Of a stretch of DNA of 5,355 nt, positions 1 through 5,355 are shown piece after piece. The translations under genes were made by a program, and so were the position numbers. The notes below the pieces were generated by a model that saw only the letters and a list, made by a program, of their open reading frames with translations, searched no databases and had not been told where the DNA came from. The stretch lies in NCBI GenBank assembly GCA_004356175.1, contig SMXV01000017.1:1-5355 (forward strand), written 5' to 3'. The stretch's first letter is position 1. Every line of letters starts with the position of its first letter. The stretch is from Acidobacteriota bacterium (lineage in GTDB: Bacteria; Actinomycetota; Acidimicrobiia; Spongiisociales; UBA5794).

Positions 1-156
1 GCAGATCCTGGTGATACACCAAAGGAGCGTCATAAAACTATCAACAAGTTGAAGGCAAAACGAAACAGGATGATGAAGAAGATCAACGAACGCGCAGCTA
101 GAATGAAGAAGAAATACGCAGACAAGGCTGAAGGAAGGCGTGCCAGTGGCAATTAG
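1..156 (+). CDS. C-terminal end of an unidentified basic, helical phage protein (5' truncated)
   Basis: The first reading frame is open from the window edge to a TAG at 154-156 and encodes the last 51 residues of a protein that begins outside the window. The tail is strongly basic: 18 Lys/Arg against 6 Asp/Glu, with KK and KKK runs. It has almost no proline or glycine in its middle, which fits a charged helix or coiled coil. It overlaps the tailspike start by 11 bases, and the tailspike ribosome-binding site lies inside its last codons, so the two genes are probably co-translated. I do not recognise the family. The position just upstream of tail-fibre genes suggests a virion, internal-core or assembly protein, and the basic tail could contact DNA or an acidic partner, but this is inference only. 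The frame is well supported by its continuity and by the tight gene junction. Confidence 0.72.
   Translation, partial: ADPGDTPKERHKTINKLKAKRNRMMKKINERAARMKKKYADKAEGRRASGN
133..138 (+). promoter_or_regulatory. Ribosome-binding site of the tailspike gene; decides between two GTG starts
   Basis: GGAAGG (within AAGGAAGG, 131-138) sits 7 bases before the GTG at 146 but only 1 base before the GTG at 140. Spacing therefore favours 146. The resulting protein begins M-A-I-R, like the M-A-D-V start of the paralogous gene downstream. A weaker GAAGG (130-134) would sit 5 bases before GTG 140, so 140 is not fully excluded. Confidence 0.6.
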
Positions 157-2287
157 AGAACTAGCAGAGTGGGAAAAGACCGACGCGTCTAACAGCTTCA
201 CGCCGCAAGAGGGTGGATGGCCTGAGGGGATGGCACGCTCTGACGTAAACAATGCTGCACGTGCCGACATGGGTGCGTTGCGCCGATTCTATGATGACCC
301 GGAGTGGTTGAACCTAACCGTCAACGCGACGATCACTCGTATCAACGCGACTCAGTTGGACATTGTGGGCCAGGACGCCACCCAGTATTTCACCGTTGGC
401 CGACGCGTTAAGATGACTGGCGGCACGCCATCTCCGGTCTACGCCACGGTGGTCGATTCGGATTTCGGAGTCCCGGACACACAGGTCGAACTGAATGAGT
501 TCGTAGGCCACACCGGAGTTCCCACTACACCAACCCTGGTTGAACTGCATCACTCACCAAACATCAGCTCTTCTGTGTTCCTGGATGACATCTTCGTCCG
601 CGTCACCACCCTGACATCTGCAGCGATTCAGGTCGCTATTGATGCACTGGAGTCTGACAAGGGCGGTGTCATCATCCTGGAAGCTGGCGAAACCTACGTC
701 ATGAGCGAGCAGATTGATATTGGACACGGTTTCAGCGAAGGGAAAATTCGCATCATTGGCCGTGGTGCCATCTTGCGAGCGGATGCTGCTCTTGATGGTT
801 TTCCGATGTTTCAACTTCAGGACAATCTTGCAGCGGTGATCGAAGTCAATACGATCTTTGAAGAAATAATCTTCGATGGAAATTCTGCAGCGATGACTGC
901 TCTCCATGATGGAATACCGACAGTCCAGGTTGGCGGCAACATCAGAAACGTCTGGATACTGAAATGCGGGTTCAACGATACCTGGAGTCATGGCATAGAA
1001 GTTCAGGGTGGTTGTAATAAGGTATGGATCTCTGATTGCCAGTTCAAAGACATTGGGAAGCATGGAATTAACGGGACAGACGGCGGTAATAATGTTGACC
1101 AGATTTATGTCAGCCGTTGCACGTTCGATAATGTCAACGCCCAGAACACAGCAACCGCCGCAGGTATCCGACCCGCTGGTAGGTGGAAAATCACAGACTG
1201 CTCGTTCATCGGCATGGATCACCCATCAGATGCGCAGGTAGGAATCACCACCAAGATCAAGACTGCTGGGTCTCCAAACGACGCGTCAGGCAAGGAGACG
1301 ACGATTATCGGGTGTCGTTTCGAAGGCACAGGACTCAATGCACGCGGGATCTATGTGCGTGGACGAGACACAACGATCTCTGCCTGCATGTTCTTGCTTA
1401 CTGGAGCCGGAACAGAGGGAGTCCAGGTCGAAAACAGTGGTAACATATGCGAGCGTCACATCATCACTGGCTGCAACTTCCTTAATTGCCAGCACGCGAT
1501 CAGGCTAGAGGCTTCTTCCGAAGACTGCATCGTCAGCGGGAACACCTTTGATGGCTGCCCGTTCCCAATTACTGATGCCGGAAAGCGTAACAAGATCAGC
1601 GGAAACCTGATGACCGATGGAATAGATGGGATCACGCTGTCGTCTACCGCAGAAGATACGATGGTTTCCGGTAACACCATCGACACGTTCACCTCTGATG
1701 GGATCACGGTGAACAGCGCCACGGATGTTCAGCTTTTGGACAACCTGACGAATAATATCAGCGTGCTTCATGTCAACGATTCCGGTACGAGGACCGGAGA
1801 GCGAGGTGGCTTTAACGGATCAGTTCTTGTCCACGTTCTTGAAGATTCAGCGGATGGCCTAAGCCTGACTACTACTGAGCAACTGATCACCGATGGAGCT
1901 GGGAGCGATATGCTGGAAGCCATCGGAGCGCATGCTGACGGCATACGGGTGTGGGAGGTGGAGTCAGCGATGGTGTCTGGAGAATGGGAGGCAGACTCCA
2001 ACATCAACCCGGTGATCATCTCACTTTGGCATGGCACAAATTCTTTAGCGACAATTACAGATGACACTTTAATCTGTACTGGTCTCATAACCATGATGGG
2101 CGGCACGCTGGGTCCAGATGTGGACGTTGGCGACTCTTGGCAGTGCATCCTCCCGCAAGTAGAATTTACTCCTGCATCTGGAGATGACGTTTACATGGCT
2201 ATCGCTATGACGACAGGGACTCTCGGGCTAGACGTCAAGGGGACAACTGACTCTCGTTACACACTCTTCAGGGTGAGGCCGAAGTGA
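146..2287 (+). CDS. Phage tailspike-like protein with parallel beta-helix (putative polysaccharide depolymerase)
   Basis: This 713-residue protein is probably a trimeric tailspike that binds, and perhaps cleaves, a surface polysaccharide. Residues 1 to about 140 form a virion-anchor module shared with the next gene: GWPEGMARS at 24-32, then V-N-x-x-A-R-x-x-M, and a second block around 82-117 centred on KMTGG. From about 157, the sequence TSAAIQVAIDAL then GGVIILEAGETYVM is the usual entry of pectate-lyase-type right-handed beta-helices. Coils continue to about 538, marked by repeated C-x-F or S-G-N motifs each followed by a G-I-x-V type strand (HGIEV, RGIYV, EGVQV, DGITL, DGITV). Residues 540-713 are beta-rich, perhaps a trimerisation or binding domain. 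No catalytic residues can be assigned from sequence alone, so enzyme activity is inferred. GTG at 146 is preferred; GTG at 140 would add two residues. The stop overlaps the next ATG (TGATG). The helix-coding part is AT-richer than the small genes downstream. Confidence 0.87.
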   Translation: MAIRELAEWEKTDASNSFTPQEGGWPEGMARSDVNNAARADMGALRRFYDDPEWLNLTVNATITRINATQLDIVGQDATQYFTVGRRVKMTGGTPSPVYATVVDSDFGVPDTQVELNEFVGHTGVPTTPTLVELHHSPNISSSVFLDDIFVRVTTLTSAAIQVAIDALESDKGGVIILEAGETYVMSEQIDIGHGFSEGKIRIIGRGAILRADAALDGFPMFQLQDNLAAVIEVNTIFEEIIFDGNSAAMTALHDGIPTVQVGGNIRNVWILKCGFNDTWSHGIEVQGGCNKVWISDCQFKDIGKHGINGTDGGNNVDQIYVSRCTFDNVNAQNTATAAGIRPAGRWKITDCSFIGMDHPSDAQVGITTKIKTAGSPNDASGKETTIIGCRFEGTGLNARGIYVRGRDTTISACMFLLTGAGTEGVQVENSGNICERHIITGCNFLNCQHAIRLEASSEDCIVSGNTFDGCPFPITDAGKRNKISGNLMTDGIDGITLSSTAEDTMVSGNTIDTFTSDGITVNSATDVQLLDNLTNNISVLHVNDSGTRTGERGGFNGSVLVHVLEDSADGLSLTTTEQLITDGAGSDMLEAIGAHADGIRVWEVESAMVSGEWEADSNINPVIISLWHGTNSLATITDDTLICTGLITMMGGTLGPDVDVGDSWQCILPQVEFTPASGDDVYMAIAMTTGTLGLDVKGTTDSRYTLFRVRPK
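1625..1708 (+). repeat. 12-bp direct repeat (gatgggatcacg) one beta-helix coil apart
   Basis: The 12-mer occurs at 1625-1636 and at 1697-1708, exactly 72 bases (24 codons) apart, encoding D-G-I-T at residues 494 and 518 of the tailspike. The spacing equals one coil of the beta-helix, as the neighbouring S-G-N motifs also show (466, 487 and 510 by the Asn). This is either the remnant of a coil duplication or codon convergence on a constrained strand. Confidence 0.5.
1781..1798 (+). other. Perfect 6-bp inverted repeat inside the tailspike gene at a domain junction
   Basis: TCCGGT (1781-1786), a 6-base spacer, then ACCGGA (1793-1798) form a GC-rich hairpin within codons. It lies just after the last beta-helix coil (Asn ladder ends at residue 533) and before the C-terminal domain. 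There is no following T-run, so it is not a standard terminator. It may have no function. Confidence 0.35.
1954..1972 (+). promoter_or_regulatory. Possible internal ribosome-binding site and in-frame ATG in the tailspike gene
   Basis: A near-perfect Shine-Dalgarno core, GGAGGT at 1954-1959 (extended GGGAGGTGGAG, 1953-1963), precedes an ATG at 1970 that is in the tailspike frame. Spacing from the core is 10 bases, or 6 from the end of the extended purine run. Initiation here would give a 105-residue C-terminal product starting M-V-S-G-E-W. It is a stronger-looking site than the one at the gene's own GTG start. The codons also simply spell W-E-V-E, so chance is possible. Confidence 0.3.
2271..2278 (+). 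promoter_or_regulatory. Ribosome-binding site of the second tail protein gene
   Basis: GGGTGAGG lies 8 bases before the ATG at 2287, within the last codons of the tailspike gene. The spacing supports ATG 2287 over the GTG at 2284, which would add one extra Met and overlap the tailspike stop by four bases. The TGATG junction allows translational coupling. Confidence 0.6.
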
Positions 2288-3975
2288 TGGCAGACGTTAA
2301 AAACTGGAGCGCGGTAGCGAACGATAACTCAGAGACGTCTCCCAATGGGTGGCCCGAAGGGATGGCTCGTTCAGGGGTGAACGATTCTGCCCGCGAGAAC
2401 ATGGCCGCTACCCGAAAAGACTACGCGGCCGGTGAGTGGATCAAGGTTTACGTCACCACTGGTAACTCCTGGACAGCGAGCGACAATACACCCACCACTA
2501 TCATTCTCGTTCCAGACGATGCTCAGGTCACTGACCTGTCCACCGCTGGAGAGAACCGGTTCCCGAGCGGGTCCAGGGCGAAGTTCACTGGTGGTGCCTC
2601 GCCGCAGTTCGGGTTCGTAGTCAGCAGCAGCTTTTCCACGCCGAATACGATCATCACCATCACGGTGGATGACGGGTCCGATCTGGACACATCGACCAAC
2701 TCCATCGAAATCTCCAAGATGCGTGATGCTCTGGAGAAGACAGCCTACTACCCGACCGGTACGACCACCGGGCAGTTTCCTCCGCAGGTTCCGACCATCG
2801 ACGACCTTGGTGATGGTGCGCTGCTGGACCAGGGAGATGGGAATGGGTTCGATGCCGATACGGTAGACGGTTTGCACGCTGCTGATCTTGTCACGGGTGC
2901 TTCGGCGGCTGGAAAGAATGTCGTTATCAATGGCGGATTCGATGTCTGGCAGCGCGGTCTGGTCTTCGACGACTCAGTTATTGATGGACGGATCTACACC
3001 AACGACCACGGAAACTACACGGCGGATCGGTGGAAGCTGCTCTCCGGAACTGGTGCCACTGACACCGACAATATGGTGGTTGTTTCTCGGGACATCACCT
3101 CCCCGCCGACAGGGTTCTACGCCGCCATGCTAATGACGTCGAACATCGCGTACACCTCCAACGACAAGTTCGCGGTCTTCCAGGCCATGGAACACAGGGA
3201 CTCCCGAGCGCTTATCGACTCCTCATCCGTTTCGATGGGTGTCAACCTGAAGGGCAGTGGAACTCTGGTGAACGCACGCTTCATGATCGTCGGATTCACC
3301 GGAGCCGCAGATGACGTCGCTATTGGTACGACCGACGTGATTGCAGACTGGGGGACGATTGGTAATGCTCCTACTCTGGCAGCGAACTGGAACGTCCTTG
3401 CTGATTCTGGACAGATCGCCATCACATCCTCATGGGATCGGTACACCATGGAGGATGAGGATCTCAGCGCAGTTGGTGGCGTGAACAATATCGGTATTTT
3501 GATCATCGCAGACAGCGTGTTCGCTATCACCGAAACGCTCAGCATCGCAGGCGTGCGTGTTGAAAACAGTGCAGTGGCAGGAAACTTCCAGCCTCCAACC
3601 TACGCAGAGGAACTGACAAAATGCCAGCGGTGGTTCCTTACCACGTTCGAAGAGGGAGAGGACGCACGCAGAGGTGCTGGAACTCAGCAGGCGCTATCTG
3701 GAACGGCCAGCGCATCAGGTACAGATCAGATATTGCTGCGCTTGGTGTTCCCTGTGACGATGTTCAAAGCCCCGACAGAAACCGCTTTCAATCCAGATGA
3801 CTCATCCGAGGTCAAAGAACTATTTGCCGAGCGCGGTGCTGATGATCTTGATCTGTCCGTCTTTACCATTGTAAAATCTGACAAGATATTCAACATAACA
3901 GGCGACAACGTGAGTGCTCCGTCCGCTTCGAATGATATAGTATGGACAGGACTAACCCTTGACGCGGAGTTCTGA
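2287..3975 (+). CDS. Phage tail fibre / receptor-binding protein with shared N-terminal anchor and carbohydrate-binding-like domain
   Basis: This 562-residue protein is probably a tail fibre or secondary receptor-binding protein. Residues 1 to about 140 are homologous to the start of the tailspike: GWPEGMARS at 21-29, VNDSAR, then EW, and a block from about 92 to 133 containing FTGG and a VVSSSF segment. A linker leads to DADTVDGLHAADL (189-201), a motif known from repeats in many phage tail fibres. The rest follows a pattern common in tail-fibre C-terminal halves: NGGFDVWQRG (215-224), TADRW (245-249), a long beta-rich stretch resembling carbohydrate-binding jelly rolls, AGVRVEN (421-427), FQPPTYAEEL and CQRW (446-449), then a short beta-rich tail. 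No peptidase S74 or other self-cleaving chaperone domain is evident, and no enzymatic motif is seen, so a binding role is inferred. ATG 2287 is chosen by ribosome-site spacing and by the M-A start matching its paralogue. Confidence 0.86.
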   Translation: MADVKNWSAVANDNSETSPNGWPEGMARSGVNDSARENMAATRKDYAAGEWIKVYVTTGNSWTASDNTPTTIILVPDDAQVTDLSTAGENRFPSGSRAKFTGGASPQFGFVVSSSFSTPNTIITITVDDGSDLDTSTNSIEISKMRDALEKTAYYPTGTTTGQFPPQVPTIDDLGDGALLDQGDGNGFDADTVDGLHAADLVTGASAAGKNVVINGGFDVWQRGLVFDDSVIDGRIYTNDHGNYTADRWKLLSGTGATDTDNMVVVSRDITSPPTGFYAAMLMTSNIAYTSNDKFAVFQAMEHRDSRALIDSSSVSMGVNLKGSGTLVNARFMIVGFTGAADDVAIGTTDVIADWGTIGNAPTLAANWNVLADSGQIAITSSWDRYTMEDEDLSAVGGVNNIGILIIADSVFAITETLSIAGVRVENSAVAGNFQPPTYAEELTKCQRWFLTTFEEGEDARRGAGTQQALSGTASASGTDQILLRLVFPVTMFKAPTETAFNPDDSSEVKELFAERGADDLDLSVFTIVKSDKIFNITGDNVSAPSASNDIVWTGLTLDAEF

Positions 3976-4002
3976 TCGTAGGGAAAAAGTCAGTCAACCA
4001 AT

Positions 4003-4008
4003 AAAGGA
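4003..4008 (+). promoter_or_regulatory. Ribosome-binding site opening the three-gene small-protein block
   Basis: AAAGGA is 8 bases upstream of the ATG at 4017. The 41-base gap 3976-4016 is the only intergenic space in the window. It is A-rich and holds this site, but I see no hairpin terminator and no convincing promoter there. Confidence 0.65.
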
Positions 4009-4016
4009 AAAATACC

Positions 4017-4481
4017 ATGGCTAACGTATTCAACGAACCGAAAAAGCAGCTCCTGGACGCGACTCTTGACATGTTCGGGGACGTTCTCCGTATCCTGCTC
4101 TTTACGACGAGTCCGGCCGTATTGCTCACCGCGCATAAAAACCTCGCGGACGTCGCGGCGGTGCTGAGTGACGGTGCGTTCACCGAGGCAGCGGACGGGA
4201 CCTACACCGGCCAGGGCGCGAGTGGGCGTCTCACCCTAACCGTCACCGCCGCCACCAAGGACGACACAGCGGACCAAGGGGAGATAGACGCCACCGATCC
4301 AACATGGACGGCGCTGGACAACGACCTGCTCACGGGTGCGATGATCTTCAAGTTCGTTACGAGTGACGCGCTTTCGACGCCGATCGGGTTCTACGACTTC
4401 TCGTCTAATTTGCAGACAAACGGCGGAGACGTGACGGTGGAGTTCTCGGCGACGGAAGGTTTCTTCACGCTCGGTGGATAA
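4017..4481 (+). CDS. Conserved-type phage protein of unknown function, beta-rich (154 aa)
   Basis: The 154-residue product begins MANVFNEPKKQLLDATLDM and has an amphipathic first helix, then L-R-I-L-L-F-T-T. Later landmarks are D-D-T at 82-84, P-T-W-T around 95-98, F-Y-D-F at 125-128 and a final GGDVTVEFSATEGFFTL segment. From memory this order (helix, a short strand ending in T-S or T-T, DDT, TW, then a Y-D/I-D-F strand, then a G-D-x-T-V/I-x-W/F ending) matches a widespread unnamed protein family in tailed-phage structural regions; function is not established. There is no signal peptide or membrane segment. It has a good ribosome-binding site and a stop that overlaps the next ATG. Sampled lines are about 72% GC, well above the tailspike gene. 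A small virion or tail-associated protein is the most likely role, by context only. Confidence 0.8.
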   Translation: MANVFNEPKKQLLDATLDMFGDVLRILLFTTSPAVLLTAHKNLADVAAVLSDGAFTEAADGTYTGQGASGRLTLTVTAATKDDTADQGEIDATDPTWTALDNDLLTGAMIFKFVTSDALSTPIGFYDFSSNLQTNGGDVTVEFSATEGFFTLGG

Positions 4482-4825
4482 TGGCGAGCATCACGGGTTG
4501 GAAGATTTTCTACGACGACGAGTCCGTCTATTCCTCTAGGATGGGCTCATGGAGAGATGCGCCGGGTGACGGCGTTATCAGGGTCTTGCTGTACGAGGAC
4601 AAGACAGACGGCCAAGGCCGACCTACGAGGTCAATCCACCACGGACAAGACCTCTACTTCTCGGACGGGAATCAACTCTTCGGCTCCAACAACGACACGC
4701 TTCAAGATAATCTCGGTCGCTATCCGAGGTTGACGAGTGAAGACTTCAAGCGTGGACGGTGGACGTCGGGAGAGATCAGCGAGCGGATACGTCGGGTTGT
4801 CATAGACGACTACGAACGCCCCTAA
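4481..4825 (+). CDS. Small phage protein of unknown function with Y-x-D-G/S-like N-terminus (114 aa)
   Basis: This encodes 114 charged residues with no signal peptide or membrane helix. The opening WKIFYDDESVYSS (7-19), then G-S-W-R-D-A-P at 22-28 and G-V at 31-32, followed by a strand V-L-L-Y-E (35-39) and GQDLYFSDG (55-63), resembles a family of small phage proteins with the pattern Y-x-D-G-S, G-x-x-x-x-A-P, G-V-Q-x-I, Y-x-W/F-x-D-G. That recognition is from memory. Family function is unknown to me. The C-terminal third is helical and basic (SEDFKRG, SERIRRVV). The ATG shares its A with the upstream stop (TAATG). The only candidate ribosome site, GGTGGA at 4473-4478, is 2 bases from the start, too close to work well, so translation is probably by coupling to the upstream gene. 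Confidence 0.78.
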   Translation: MASITGWKIFYDDESVYSSRMGSWRDAPGDGVIRVLLYEDKTDGQGRPTRSIHHGQDLYFSDGNQLFGSNNDTLQDNLGRYPRLTSEDFKRGRWTSGEISERIRRVVIDDYERP

Positions 4826-5355
4826 ATGCCCACCTACATTCTCAAGATCGCGAACTCTGACTGCAATTCCGCGCAAGAGTTTAACAAGGTTCTCTCTGCT
4901 GGCACAGAGGCCTCTAACTCTATCAGCGTCAACGCCACGCAAGGTGGTCCCATCGACGTCGGTCAAGCCGTAACCCCTACAGGAGTTCCTAACAACGCGG
5001 ACTGGGAAACCGGTGTCATCACGGTAGAGGTCAACGTCACTACCTCTGACATGAACATGGACTTGGCTGTGGCTGCTGAGAGGGTTAGCTCAAGCTGTGG
5101 CTTTCAAGAGAACACCTCGTCTACTTCTTTTCAAACTTTAGGATCGACGGGTGTCCACAACTTCACTATCCCAACCAAAAACTGGGCCGCCGGGTCTGCC
5201 GGTGACCGGATTGTCATCACTTTTCATTTTTTTACCACATCGCATGGCGGAGCAGACGTCGTCATCGAAACGGGAACGACCGACGCTGAGATCGTCACAG
5301 TCATCTCGGAGGGCGCCACTGCACAGACGGCATCGGTCGCCGCCGCCACGTCCAC
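4826..5355 (+). CDS. Beta-sandwich-like phage structural protein candidate (3' truncated)
   Basis: The ATG at 4826 directly follows the upstream TAA (4823-4825), and the frame stays open for 176 complete codons to the window edge, so the C-terminus is missing. The product starts MPTYILKIANSDC and is rich in Thr, Ser, Val and Gly in alternating patterns typical of beta-sandwiches. Landmarks are D-W-E-T-G around 59-63 followed by VITVEVNVTTS, C13 and C91, and N-W-A-A-G-S-A-G-D-R-I-V-I around 119-131 then a strand FHFF. The combination of a W-x-x-G strand entry and S-A-G/S-D-R-I/L is one I associate with unnamed tail or decoration-like proteins in phage structural regions; a jelly-roll fold is inferred. 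No Shine-Dalgarno is visible before the ATG, so coupling to the upstream gene is likely. A run of seven T at 5227-5233 is read through in frame and codes for part of H-F-F. Confidence 0.76.
   Translation, partial: MPTYILKIANSDCNSAQEFNKVLSAGTEASNSISVNATQGGPIDVGQAVTPTGVPNNADWETGVITVEVNVTTSDMNMDLAVAAERVSSSCGFQENTSSTSFQTLGSTGVHNFTIPTKNWAAGSAGDRIVITFHFFTTSHGGADVVIETGTTDAEIVTVISEGATAQTASVAAATS

Noticed and set aside
140..145. GTG at 140 as the tailspike start
   Set aside because: The main purine-rich site would be only 1 base away, and the GTG at 146 gives both good spacing and an M-A start like the paralogue. It is kept as an alternative.
554..1222. 222-codon open frame on the - strand opposite the tailspike gene
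   Set aside because: It lies fully inside the strongly supported beta-helix coding region, has no recognisable motif in its translation, and matches the pattern of a shadow frame.
2371..2877. 168-codon open frame on the - strand opposite the second tail gene
   Set aside because: The + strand here encodes the anchor module conserved with the tailspike; the antisense product shows no domain-like pattern.
3976..4016. Possible terminator or promoter in the only intergenic gap
   Set aside because: The 41 bases hold an A-rich stretch and a ribosome-binding site, with no inverted repeat followed by a T-run and no clear -35/-10 pair.
5227..5233. Run of seven T as a possible frameshift site or sequencing error
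   Set aside because: The reading frame stays open on both sides, and the strand pattern I-V-I-T-F-H-F-F followed by a V-V-I-E strand is sensible, so no frame change is needed.
1..5355. Diversity-generating retroelement acting on the tail proteins
   Set aside because: No reverse transcriptase is present and I saw no template/variable repeat pair with adenine-specific differences. It could only be tested with the rest of the genome.

Overview
The window looks like part of the late structural (tail and host-recognition) region of a tailed double-stranded DNA bacteriophage or prophage. All supported genes lie on the + strand and abut or overlap. Most have visible Shine-Dalgarno sites, so the host is bacterial. 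Nothing identifies the host, and no integrase, portal, terminase, RNA gene, CRISPR array or insertion sequence is present. Base composition is mixed: about 40-45% GC in two sampled stretches of the first large gene, about 72% in the middle of the gene at 4017, and again about 43% in a sampled stretch near the right edge.

Layout: (1) 1-156, the 3' end of a very basic, coiled-coil-like protein of unknown function. (2) 146-2287, a tailspike-like protein with a short virion-anchor module, a long right-handed parallel beta-helix and a C-terminal beta-rich domain. (3) 2287-3975, a second receptor-binding-type tail protein with the same anchor module, followed by a fibre-type motif (DADTVDGLHAADL) and a tail-fibre/carbohydrate-binding-like domain (NGGFDVWQRG, TADRW, CQRW). 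(4) 4017-4481, 4481-4825 and 4826-5355 (cut by the window edge), three small genes joined by TAATG and TAAATG junctions. They resemble unnamed small proteins that recur in tailed-phage structural regions.

Inferred joint role: the two large proteins share about 140 homologous N-terminal residues, including nine identical ones (GWPEGMARS), but have unrelated distal parts. This suggests they dock on the same or equivalent virion sites while presenting two different host-binding or host-degrading ends, one probably enzymatic (tailspike) and one probably binding-only (fibre). The three small downstream genes are probably also virion or assembly components, but their function cannot be read from the sequence.

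The most notable signals are the shared anchor with its saturated synonymous differences, a cysteine/aromatic ladder that switches to an asparagine ladder along the beta-helix, and a strong internal ribosome-binding site with an in-frame ATG near the end of the tailspike gene. I did not find an entirely new kind of system; this is mainly a phage tail-module region with some unusual details.
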